DNA from: Mactromeris polynyma
Lineage: Eukaryota > Mollusca > Bivalvia > Venerida > Mactridae
Direction of reading: 5' to 3'
Assembly: GCA_032209605.1 (NCBI GenBank)
Contig: JASFXZ010000037.1
Coordinates: forward strand, 2,666,001-2,730,000
DNA length: 64,000 bases
Shown here: positions 11,201 to 20,575 of the stretch, piece by piece
Position numbering within the stretch: position 1 is the stretch's first letter
Layout of the letters: every line of letters starts with the position of its first letter
Program-made: the position numbers and the translations under genes
Notes under the pieces: generated by a model
What the model saw: the letters and a program-made list of their open reading frames with translations, nothing else
Told to the model about the DNA's origin: nothing
Databases searched by the model: none

Positions 11201-14200
11201 GAAATAGAAAATTAACATATTCAAAATACCATTCCTGTTGAGTAGTTTGGCTTTGTCAGGTCCATCAACAATTGTAGCCAAATAAGACAGTAATTAGAAT
11301 AGTAGTTGTATTTCCATAGACTGCATAGACTAAAGAGGGTTACTGGTGCATGAAGCATAAACTCTCAACTTTAGATGTAAACCAAGTGAATATTTTGTGC
11401 CCATGTAAAAACAGAACAAACAATGAATTAGTTCAATATTAAACAATACCTACGTCTTTGAGATAATTATACTAAGTGTTTCCCCTTAGAAGGAATTTTG
11501 TTATAGAATATATTCTAAAATTACAGTTAAAAAATAACTATGCTGATTTTGTTGAGATGCCTGTCTATCATCTTTAATGCAGCGTTAATATGTGGTGTGC
11601 CTGAAAGTGCGATATCCTCGTCTTTAATGCAGCGTTAATATGTGGTGTGCCTGAAAGTGCGATATCCTCGTCTTTAGTGCAGCGTTAATATGTGGTGTGC
11701 CTGAAAGTGCGATATCCTCGTCTTTAATGCAGCGTTAATATGTGGTGTGCCTGAAAGTGCGATATCCTCGTCTTTAATGCAGCGTTAATATGTGGTGTGC
11801 CTGAAAGTGCGATATCCTCGTCTTTAATGCAGCGTTAATATGTGGTGTGTCTGAAAGTGCGATATCCTCGTCTTTAATGCAGCGTTAATATGTGGTGTGC
11901 CTGAAAGTGCGATATCCTCGTCTTTAATGCAGCATTAATATGTGGTGTGCCTGAAAGTGAGATATCCTCGTCTTTAATGCAGCGTTAATATGTGGTGTGC
12001 CTGAAAGTGCGATATCCTCGTCTTTAATGCAGCGTTAATATGTGGTGTGTCTGAAAGTGCGATATCCTCGTCTTTAATGCAGCGTTAATATGTGGTGTGC
12101 CTGAAAGTGCGATATCCTCGTCTTTAATGCAGCGTTAATATGTGGTGTGCCTGAAAGTGCGATATCCTCGTCTTTAATGCAGCGTTAATATGTGGTGTGC
12201 CTGAAAGTGCGATATCCTCGTCTTTAATGCAGCGTTAATATGTGGTGTGTCTGAAAGTGCGATATCCTCGTCTTTAATGCAGCGTTAATATGTGGTGTGC
12301 CTGAAAGTGCGATATCCTCGTCTTTAATGCAGCGTTAATATGTGGTGTGCCTGAAAGTGCGATATCCTCGTCTTTAATGCAGCGTTAATATGTGGTGTGC
12401 CTGAAAGTGCGATATCCTCGTCTTTAATGCAGCGTTAATATGTGGTGTGTCTGAAAGTGCGATATCCTCGTCTTTAATGCAGCGTTAATATGTGGTGTGC
12501 CTGAAAGTGCGATATCCTCGTCTTTAATGCAGCGTTAATATGTGGTGTGCCTGAAAGTGCGATATCCTCGTCTTTAATGCAGCGTTAATATGTGGTGTGT
12601 CTGAAAGTGCGATATCCTCGTCTTTAATGCAGCGTTAATATGTGGTGTGTCTGAAAGTGCGATATCCTCGTCTTTAATGCAGCGTTAATATGTGGTGTGC
12701 CTGAAAGTGCGATATCCTCGTCTTTAATGCAGCGTTAATATGTGGTGTGCCTGAAAGTGCGATATCCTCGTCTTTAATGCAGCGTTAATATGTGGTGTGC
12801 CTGAAAGTGCGATATCCTCGTCTTTAATGCAGCGTTAATATGTGGTGTGCCTGAAAGTGCGATATCCTCGTCTTTAATGCAGCGTTAATATGTGGTGTGC
12901 CTGAAAGTGCGATATCCTCGTCTTTAATGCAGCGTTAATATGTGGTGTGCCTGAAAGTGCGATATCCTCGTCTTTAATGCAGCGTTAATATGTGGTGTGC
13001 CTAAATGTGCGATATCCTCGTCTTTAATGCAGCGTTAATATGTGGTGTGCCTGAAAGTGCGATATCCTCGTCTTTAATGCAGCGTTAATATGTGGTGTGC
13101 CTGAAAGTGCGATATCCTCGTCTTTAATGCAGCGTTAATATGTGGTGTGCCTGAAAGTGCGATATCCTCATCTTTAATGCAGCGTTAATATGTGGTGTGC
13201 CTGAAAGTGCGATATCCTCGTCTTTACTAATGTGACTTACAAAGACACATACATTTTCTTAGCATGTGTGCTTACCAAGTTAATTATAAGCCATTCAAGA
13301 TAGCCAAATAGCTTTTTTAAAGCTAAGTTTTTTGTCTTTAAATTATGGTCGACTGTAGACTGTTTGAATTCATCTCTATTTTGCTGACTTCTTCTATTAG
13401 TTTTGTCAACATTTTCTGCAAGATTCTAAGTTCTGGGCGTCTTGGTCAGATGATGGTTACTGATTTATCATGTTCTTCATTATTTTATAGCATGTAATGT
13501 TTGTGCTTGTTTTTCAGACAGAAAGACGTGCTTTTAGAAAATGCAGGGAAAGATGCTTTGAGTGATAATGACTGTGATAAGAAAATGAGTGCAATCGAAG
13601 AAAAGCATGTAAGGAAGTGATATATATGTGCTTTTCTTTTGTTTGTTTTAACCTCTACTGGCTGAAGGTCAGAGAGTTTATGTTCTGTGTGCATGCGTCA
13701 GTCTGTTAACTTTTCATTCAAACAACATCTCCTCCTAAATCACTTGGCCAATTTTTACTAAACTTCACAGGAAGGTTACTTATGGTGGGTGGTTCACATT
13801 CAAATGGTATACGGACAAAATCCCCTTAGCTCATTTTGCACAAGGCAGACACAATCCTATTGTCCTATTGTTGCAAAATAGCTTCTTGTAGCTTGGATTC
13901 AGAAAGACAACAGTATAAAATTGTTATTATTTTGAAATGTTTTTCAGCTGTGGAAAAAAATATCAGAGGGCATTTTGTCCTACTTGTAAAATTCACAAAG
14001 GGGATTTTGTCCACCTTTTGCAAAATAAGCAAAGGGAATTTTGTTCCAATGGTTATGGTCTGCTGCATAAATAGGTCACAGGAGCTAAAAAAGATATTAA
14101 AAATCTTCATTTCCAGAACCAAATGGGCCCAGAGCTTTCATATTTAGCACTGCGCTGAGGTCAAACGTTATCTACAGAGTCTGTCAGACTAATACATAGG

Positions 14201-16970
14201 AAATCTTGGAAAATCTTCTTCTCTGAAACTGCACGGCCCAGGGTTTTGATATTTGGTGTGTAGTATTGGTTAGTGGTCTTCTACCAAGATTGTTCAAATT
14301 ATGCCCCTAGGGTCAAAGCCAGCCCAGCCCAGGGTTCAAATGTTTTCTATAGAATTATATAGGGAATAACTTTGTTTGTTGGCCTTTTTCAAACTTAGGA
14401 ATAGGAAACGATTGAGGTGATTGTTGGTATGGTCAAATGTTGTTTTTTTGTCTTAACTTCAGTGCAGCTGCCAAATGCTATATTGTAACATGGCTCACCT
14501 ATGTCTCCTTATAAGTCTAAATGGACACACAATACATGCAAGTTATAAACACCACGCATGTACTTCCTGCTGTAAGAGCTGTCTTAATATTTCATAATGT
14601 GATAAGATATGCTGTATTTACTTCATTCCTTAGCCTCGTAAGTAGATGTTTCATTATTACATACAAGGGGGGGTGGCATATAGAAAGGGGGGGGGGGCAT
14701 ATAGATTTGCCCTTGTCCGTCGCAAAATATTGTGTCACTCATATCTCCAAAAGTATATGAGCCAGAGTCATAAATGTGAAGTTGTGCACCTGGGGTTTCA
14801 TGTTTGACTGTGCCCAGTAAGTGCAAAGTTATGGCCCTTGACTTAGTTAAAATATAGCCTACAGAGTATGCAATCTTGTGTCACTCATATCTCCAAAAGT
14901 AATTGAGTCAGAGTCATAAGACTTTACAGGAATGTTCACCAACCTGTATAGTTGTGCACCTGGGGTTTCATGTATGGTACGCCCAGTAAGTGCAAAGTTA
15001 TGGCCCTTGACTTATCACCATAATCAGTACAGTTGTGCACTTGGTAATTTTGATACCCATTCACAATCTATGAGCAGAATAATAGCATTTGTTTTTGTGA
15101 CAAAGGCTGCAAGTGGGGGCATCTGTGTCCTATGGACACATTTCTAGTTTTGATAAAGGTACTGATTACAAGTACAGAGTTTACTAAAGTCTGGGTTTTA
15201 CCAGTTCAAAAACTTGCATTCTCATGTGTGACTGGTTAATTTCTCCAAAATTATAATCTTACCAAATGAATGGAAGCTAGACTGAAATATGTCGGTTTGT
15301 CAGTTTCTTTGAAATTCTTTGCTTTATTTAAAAGATAACATATTATTTCTTATGCAATTTTTCAGGACAGATATGTTGCTGAAGTAAATGACCTATTTGC
15401 TCAGGTGGACGACCGACGAAGGGTAATTTATTTTGTTTCGTAAGAACATAACTGCAATAACTGAATATTATTCCTCTGACAGAAGTGATCATTGTGTGGT
15501 TCTCTACCAAAATATCTGTAGACTATCCTCTGTGTCAAACACAGCTGTAAGAGGGATTGGTCCATTTGCTTTTGTCTCAGAAACTTCCTGAGGATTTAGA
15601 GGAATGTCTTTGGAATGAGGTGGGGCCTGTTTCTGTAGGATAATTTCATACCAATTGCATGACATGCAAAACACATGTCTTTTGAAGGTTGTTGTTTATT
15701 GAACTTCTGTCTAAAATTTGTATTCAATTTTGATCACTTGCAATCAAAATCACGTTTACACAAAGAATGTATGTGAAATGATACAATGATCAGGATTTGA
15801 ATAAAGAGAAATTCTTGTTTAAAGCATCCAATATTTTCAAAGACTGTTTTGGCAAGATCTGTTAGATCATTCTTACCCGTAGTATTTACTTTGTTTTGTC
15901 AAGTTGTATGTATTGTGTATTTCAGGTACGTGATGTTCCAGATTGTATGTGCGGAAGAATCAGTTTTGAATTAATGCGAGATCCAGTGATAACACCTAGT
16001 GGTATAACGTATGATAAAAAAGATATCTGTGAACATTTACAGGTTTGTTGCTTCTATTCATACTTTCTTGGAAAATAAAACCATGAGATACAAAGTCGAA
16101 GTTTTACATTACTTTAGTTTAATTTTATTCAATTTACCTCTGTTGTGAAACAAGTTATTACAAGCTTTATTCATCACTCCTGATGACTGTTTCCTGATTT
16201 TCTTAACAGTTCTCGTGCCTAGTTCGGGGATTTTGAACTACTTGGCTCAGCCTCACCCAAGGTGAAATTTGAACCCATGACCTTTTCATGAAGAGTAGGG
16301 ACTCTACCTGTTGACCACTATGCCTCCCTTTACATTATTTTGTGTATTCTGTTACTCAAGACTGTTTAGAATTACATTGAGTCTTATTTATGTTGTCTAG
16401 ACATAAGAATTCCAGTGAAATCTGACTTAACAACTACCTATATTATAAGACCACCTCAAAATTAAGAACACAATTTTCATGTCCATTTTCAGTTTTGCTC
16501 TTTATTCAACCTCAATATCAAGACCACCTTAATATTAAGACCAGTTTTAAGGGTCCCAAGGGTGGTCTTATTATGGAGGGTTTACTGTACATTAGGTCTT
16601 GTTTATGTTGTCTATACATTTACCATTGCAACTTACGGCAAGAGATTTATGGTGCAAACTTAATTTTCTCCTCTTCGTCTCGCCAATAACTATTGAAAAT
16701 ATTTATGCTTCTTAATGTACGATGTATATTGTACACTACATTGTTTTTCGGCCTCGTCAGTATTTGTATAGAAGACGATAGGAAGTTATCATGCTTTAGA
16801 GTAACAATATTATTGAACTTTTGCTGTATCTTTTTCTATTTAAGCGAGTCGGCCATTTTGATCCTGTGACACGTACAGATCTTAATCAGAATCAGCTAAT
16901 ACCAAACTTAGCCATGAAAGAAGTAATAGAACATTATTTAGAAGAAAATCCATGGGCAGAGGAATTTTGA
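5291..16970 (+). CDS. STUB1: STUB1/CHIP, co-chaperone E3 ubiquitin ligase (7 exons, complete)
   Basis: Coding exons are 5291-5380, 8969-9176, 10931-11096, 13518-13608, 15366-15422, 15926-16042 and 16845-16970. All have AG/GT borders and consistent phases, giving 855 nt and 284 aa (human CHIP is 303 aa). Residues about 5-110 form the TPR domain that binds Hsp70/Hsp90 C-termini. The carboxylate-clamp residues K7, N11, N42, K49 and K72 align with human K30, N34, N65, K72 and K95. Residues about 125-204 are the helical/coiled-coil dimerisation region ('[20 protein letters not shown]'). Residues 205-280 are the U-box: '[20 protein letters not shown]', with H241 and P250 matching human H260 and P269, which are needed for E2 binding and activity. 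The start gives an N-terminus beginning directly at the first TPR helix; the acidic/glycine tail of vertebrate CHIP is absent. Compared with human there is a three-residue insertion before '[12 protein letters not shown]'. The introns are heavily loaded with repeats, but the coding sequence is intact. Confidence 0.5.
5413..6338. mobile_element. Terminal-inverted-repeat element with a 7-9 bp target duplication, in STUB1 intron 1
   Basis: 'CACTGTAGG' occurs directly at 5413-5421 and 6330-6338. Just inside are inverted arms at about 5422-5482 and 6258-6329. Both contain GGGTCAACT(C/T)GGCCCACTT, CCAATCTCG and CCCGGTCCTACTCGGCCC in inverted orientation. This is the structure of a DNA transposon or foldback. 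The target duplication length would suit a Mutator- or hAT-like insertion, but the superfamily is not established. No transposase is present; the interior instead holds a reverse-transcriptase fragment. Confidence 0.5.
5697..6051 (+). pseudogene. Non-LTR retrotransposon reverse-transcriptase fragment
   Basis: The frame contains '[10 protein letters not shown]' at about 5732, then '[11 protein letters not shown]' (the HKASGPDxI block that opens the RT domain of CR1/Jockey-type LINEs) and '[16 protein letters not shown]'. It breaks off just before the expected KKGD-type block. An in-frame TAG at 5729-5731 and the missing catalytic palm show it is dead. It lies wholly inside the inverted-repeat element at 5413-6338. 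Confidence 0.5.
6510..6995 (-). pseudogene. Degenerate C-terminal fragment of a retroelement RT polyprotein
   Basis: Minus strand: '[20 protein letters not shown]' and 'VPWEKG' lie in one frame. After a frameshift near 6860, '[20 protein letters not shown]' and 'VEVGCRGF' lie in another, followed by an in-frame stop before 'LWLRR'. This RPD...ELTVPWE...KY...VEVGCRGF series is familiar from the C-termini of RT-encoding elements in mollusc and cnidarian genomes, and resembles a PD-(D/E)xK nuclease fold. At least one frameshift and one stop make it non-functional. It is separate from the RT fragment at 5697-6051 and lies on the opposite strand. Confidence 0.5.
7319..7400 (+). repeat. tRNA-derived SINE-like fragment
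   Basis: 'GGTTAGCTCAGTCTGCAGAG' resembles a tRNA A box and 'GTGGGTTCAAGTT' a B box, with spacing as in a tRNA head. The acceptor arm does not pair and no functional tRNA is formed. The same head recurs at 7487. Confidence 0.5.
7487..7690 (+). repeat. tRNA-derived SINE
   Basis: A second, better copy: 'GTTAGCTCAGTCAGTAG' (A box) and 'GTGGGTTCAAGTCC' (B box), followed by a body and an A/T-rich tail ending near 'AATAAATGCTAAAG'. It lies in STUB1 intron 1 in the sense orientation. Confidence 0.5.
8167..8250 (+). repeat. Two-copy 39-bp tandem duplication
   Basis: 'CCCATGTATTTGGCTTTGGG' and the following 'GGGTCAGATAGTCTAA' occur twice in a row at 39-bp spacing, with one mismatch. In STUB1 intron 1. 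Confidence 0.5.
9471..10276 (+). repeat. 53-bp minisatellite (about 15 copies) in STUB1 intron 2
   Basis: Period measured as 53 bp from repeated 'CACATTGTACAGTTTG' and 'GTATGTTAGACTGTAAC' landmarks. Units are nearly identical. Marker variants are 'CACACTG' for 'CACATTG' in four units, and a 1-bp insertion ('GTTAAGAC') in two units near 9868 and 10030. These combinations show that blocks of about three units were duplicated together. Confidence 0.5.
10340..10632 (+). repeat. Bivalve-type interspersed repeat
   Basis: Begins near 'TTTTATGTCCCCACCAATC' and ends with 'GTGGGGGCATATGTGTGCTG' and 'TTGACACATAT'. The same terminal motif ends the repeat block at 14640-15150, so they belong to one family. 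Non-coding, in STUB1 intron 2. Confidence 0.5.
11571..13226 (+). repeat. 50-bp minisatellite (33 copies) in STUB1 intron 3, with 200-bp higher-order pattern
   Basis: Exact 50-bp period ('CTTTAATGCAGCGTTAATAT', 'GTGGTGTGCCTGAAAGTGCG', 'ATATCCTCGT'), about 33 units with very few substitutions, which implies recent homogenisation. A C-to-T variant ('GTGTGTCTG') falls at 11850, 12050, 12250 and 12450, exactly 200 bp apart. It then appears at 12600 and 12650. There are no spacers between units, so this is not a CRISPR array. Confidence 0.5.
13700..15150 (+). repeat. Cluster of bivalve-type interspersed repeats in STUB1 intron 4
   Basis: Contains segments such as 'TTTTTACTAAACTTCACAGG', 'CAGGGTTTTGATATTTGGTG' and a near-duplicate pair. 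In that pair, 'GTGTCACTCATATCTCCAAA' followed by 'GTTGTGCACCTGGGGTTTCA' occurs at about 14730-14835 and 14877-15010. The cluster ends with 'GGGGGCATCTGTGTCCTATG'. Short poly-G runs occur at 14668-14698. No coding exon found. Confidence 0.5.
16200..16328 (-). repeat. tRNA-derived SINE fragment
   Basis: Read on the minus strand: 'GGAGGCATAGTGGTCAACAG', 'GTAGAGTCCCTACTC', then 'GGTCATGGGTTCAAATTTCA', i.e. A- and B-box-like segments of a tRNA head. In STUB1 intron 6, antisense to the gene. Confidence 0.5.
16412..16590. mobile_element. Mariner-type MITE, 'AAGACCACCTCAA' family, copy 1
   Basis: Ends are 'CCAGTGAAATC' and 'GAGGGTTTACTGTA', with the internal direct/inverted motif 'AAGACCACCTCAA' / 'GGTGGTCTTATTAT'. 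Related copies lie at 42252-42414, 43587-44157 and 59340-59516, the last having the clearest terminal inverted repeats next to TA. Confidence 0.5.
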
Positions 16971-17152
16971 GCTGGACGTTCTGATGTGTCAATAATTTAT
17001 AAATAAGTTTCATGTATGTTGGAGAAATATTCGGGTGAACTGGTAGCCTGGTGTTAAGCAAGTTCTTGAAATCAAGTGCGGCTTCAATCAATGGCTCGGC
17101 TTTCTTTGAAAATTACATTCCTTGAGGCCAAGTTGATGTCATTCACATTAAA

Positions 17153-17158
17153 AATAAA
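17153..17158 (+). terminator. STUB1: Candidate polyadenylation signal of STUB1
   Basis: AATAAA 183 bp after the STUB1 stop codon, the first canonical signal downstream, giving a 3' UTR of about 200 bp. Later AATAAA hexamers exist (near 17840), so a longer form is possible. Confidence 0.5.
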
Positions 17159-17159
17159 G

Positions 17160-20100
17160 TGATTAATATGTTTCAACAACCATCCTGCTTTTTTAATCAA
17201 CGTTTTGTTTGAGAACAGCTACATGGCGAGTATGGTGATGTGGGGAACCAAGTGCCAGGGTATTGTCATACATCTGATATTAAAACAAGTTTTGTATTGA
17301 ACAGCCTTATTTACTCATGACCTAATACTGGAATGATCGCAGTAGGCATGAGAATATTTTACTTGTGCTGTGTAATGAAGTCCGTCTTGTAATGATACAA
17401 ATGCAAGATACATTCAATGTACATTCCTGTTATTCAGTGTCAACCACTCTAATTATTGTATGATATGGATGGAAGTCTTCCCCTGTACATGCCAACCACT
17501 CTAGTTATTGTATAATATGGATGAAAGTCTTTTCTATGTTGGTTTTTCTTTAACCCTTTTTTAAGTTTTTCTGTATTTTTCTATCTATATATAATGCATG
17601 AACTGTAACTGTCATTCCCTAAATTAGGGATTTGTACCAATTACACGATCAATATTTACAGAATACATTTTTCCAAACCAATATCTACTTTTTCTGGAAC
17701 TTCAAGATATAATTGTTCTTGTTTTATGAACTAGTGTTACACAGACAGTAGATAATTTCCCTTGGACTGGTGGTGAACTCTTGGGTCTCATTTTGTAATT
17801 TTGCCATCATTGGGGCATGTCAATTTCTTTCATAATTTTAATAAACTAAGTTTCTTCTATTTGAGACGGTTGTGCATTCAAGGATGTGCCTAATTGATTT
17901 TACATGTACAATTCAGTGTCAATGTTTATACTGAAATTTACCGAACACTATCACAGTTATTAGAACGTGAAGTAACATGTGTACACTTGTACAATATTGT
18001 TTCACATCTTCATCAAGAACAGCTACTCCAGAATGTTATTTGTTGTTTGATCATAACTAACCATGAACTGTGAACACCAGTGTTATACCCTAGCTTGCAC
18101 ATAATACTATCCAACTGAAGATTATGTATTATTTTCCAACAATCATTTGCTTGGGATTAGAACTTTCTGTGAGCTCTGTTCAGGGTACAAACGTAACAAA
18201 GTATCCCTGTATATCAAGTCCGCCTCCTGTTAATTTTTCCATTCTTTTGCAACAATATTGTACACACATTTTGTTTTCATAGTAAATGACGTTTTAACAT
18301 GAATCTTGGTTCTTGTTCTTGTTTTACCAGAACTTGAATTAATAGATCAAGAAGCGAGTGGAATAAGATAGTTTAGTACTGCTTTCAATGGCAAGACTGG
18401 CAGATTTAATTGTAAATGCAATGTTTAACACAAGAAGTTAGGTGAAGCTGTAGGAAGGTACAAACTAGATTCCCAGGTGCTTTGTTGATGTATGCTGGCA
18501 CAAGAATAGACACAACAGTCAAATAGATTTAATAAAAAGTATTTGCGTGAAACAACAAAATACAAGATTGATGTTTTGTTTTTAATGATACAACTAAAAC
18601 AAAATAACATGAAGCGCAGTCATGGATATAAATAAATAAAACTATAAAACATCAACAGAAAACATAGCGTGAATCAACCCGAGATTGGAGACGAGTCTGC
18701 TCGAGGATTTACTGCAACAAAGAACTAAAGAAAACAAGAAACATATATCAACAGTATACTGGAACATAATGGTAATCAGATACATCTTTTTGTATAACAA
18801 TGACAAATTTTAACAAACCAACTACTTGTTTGGCATATATATATACAGTCAACTCTCATTATGTCGATTTTTTTCGGGACTAGATAATTATTCGTCTTAA
18901 TGAAAACTCTACATAAAAGTTTCGAGGCTGTACCGACAGTGCTTCGTGAGAAAGTCTAGTTTGCAACGACTGCTGTGAGTTTCGTTAGAAATACAAGTTT
19001 GTGAAATTGCTTAAATGTACTACTCGTCAAGAACAAAGTGTTTATTATTATTTATTTATGTTGGCTCTTTTCATTAAAACATTATATGGTGAAATCTGAG
19101 AAATGTCATATGGTTTGTGTATGTGAATACATTAACATTATACATGATTAAAGCACTCATTTGGCATATTTTACAAACTTGGTTTGATTGGTCTTGAACA
19201 ATTTGACAATATTTGCATCAATTGTCTAACATTTTGCAAACATGTACATATCCTTCCGTTATGTAAATAAGTGATTATTAAATTTACGAAAATACAGTTC
19301 AGAAGTGAACTCATTTGTCGCCAGCAGAATACAATCCGTCTTCGTGTTAATAGATTTAAGGTGCAAATTTACTAAGCGGGACTTCGAAAAAACTTCGACA
19401 TAATGGAAAATTTCCAGACAAAAATTCGTATTAACTGACAGAATTTCATATAGACAAAGAAGGATAAAATTGGGAGTTTTGAAAAACTTCGAGATAACAG
19501 AAAATTCGTCTTAAACGAGTTCGTCATAATGAGAGTCGAATGTATATATATACCGGTATAAATGCTCATTAATCTGCTACAGTGTATTTGCCGCAAAACT
19601 TGATTTATCATGTCCATACACCAATGGTCTACAGAAAGTCATATTTTCATCACCAATAATCTCCCTTAATCCACTGACGCTAACGATATCTTCCAAAAGA
19701 AATCCTATCAAGTAATCATTGTAACTATATGTGAAATTGAGTACTTAGAATCAACTGTCACACCCACTTCAAATGCTTCACAGCAGTTTGTATTTAACCA
19801 CAGTAACTGTATTTTTTATAACTGCAAGAAGCACGAAAAAGACAAAAGAAACCATTTAACAATATTTTTTTATAATGTGAAAATAATCATGGTAGGGCAG
19901 TAGTTGTTTACCCGAATTTTATTTAGGGACAAATTATTGGGAGGGAAAATAAAACAGACCGACGATTCCTTAAAAGGGTGTTGGACATATCCAAATACAA
20001 GTTTTCTTTTTCTAACAACTTCAATTAACACTAACAGTAAACATTTACCAAGAACATTGTAAAACATATTTGTGCAATTACAAGAATTTTGTTATAAAAC

Positions 20101-20575
20101 ATTAAAGATACAAATAGAGAAAGACAATAAAGATATCATAAAAATGTAACAAATCTGTTTGTGCAACAAAACAACCGTTTGCCAAAAGATTTCTATAAAA
20201 TGATTAATAAAAGATTAACAAAACAAAAACATCTAACAACTATCCTTAACAAATATTAAACACCTTTTAATTGTAAAATATGGCTTGCTCAAGTCAAAAT
20301 GTACACAACTCTTAACATACAAACTTTATATAGAACTTAAACGTATGAATATTCATTCTTTTGAAGTCATACAAATTGTTTCCAAGCATATATATGAATT
20401 ATTAAAAAATAAACCTCACATAGATACCATGCCTAGACTGTAAATTTCAAAAAAAGAAATACTCAGGATGGACCACAAGTAGGTTCATTTAAATATGTAC
20501 GAGACGTAACCGCACAACAAGTAGAAAGGCAACTATATCCTGATCCAACGATCACTTCAGAGTCTAGCATGAAGT
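17160..20575. other. Region between the convergent STUB1 and zinc-finger genes
   Basis: AT-rich and apparently non-coding. It probably includes the 3' UTR of the minus-strand zinc-finger gene; TTTATT (minus-strand AATAAA) occurs at 19918-19923 and also overlaps the stop codon. It holds the MITE at 18846-19542. No other gene was recognised. Confidence 0.5.
18846..19542. mobile_element. Terminal-inverted-repeat (mariner-like) non-autonomous element, about 0.7 kb
   Basis: Left end 'ACAGTCAACTCTCATTATGT' and right end (reverse complement) 'ACATTCGACTCTCATTATGA' match over about 25 bp. They sit within TATATA flanks, consistent with TA target use. Subterminal 'TTCGTCTTAA' motifs occur at both ends. 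No transposase frame inside. Confidence 0.5.

Noticed and set aside
11571..13226. CRISPR array
   Set aside because: Repeats are head-to-tail with no spacers, lie in an intron, and the organism is eukaryotic.
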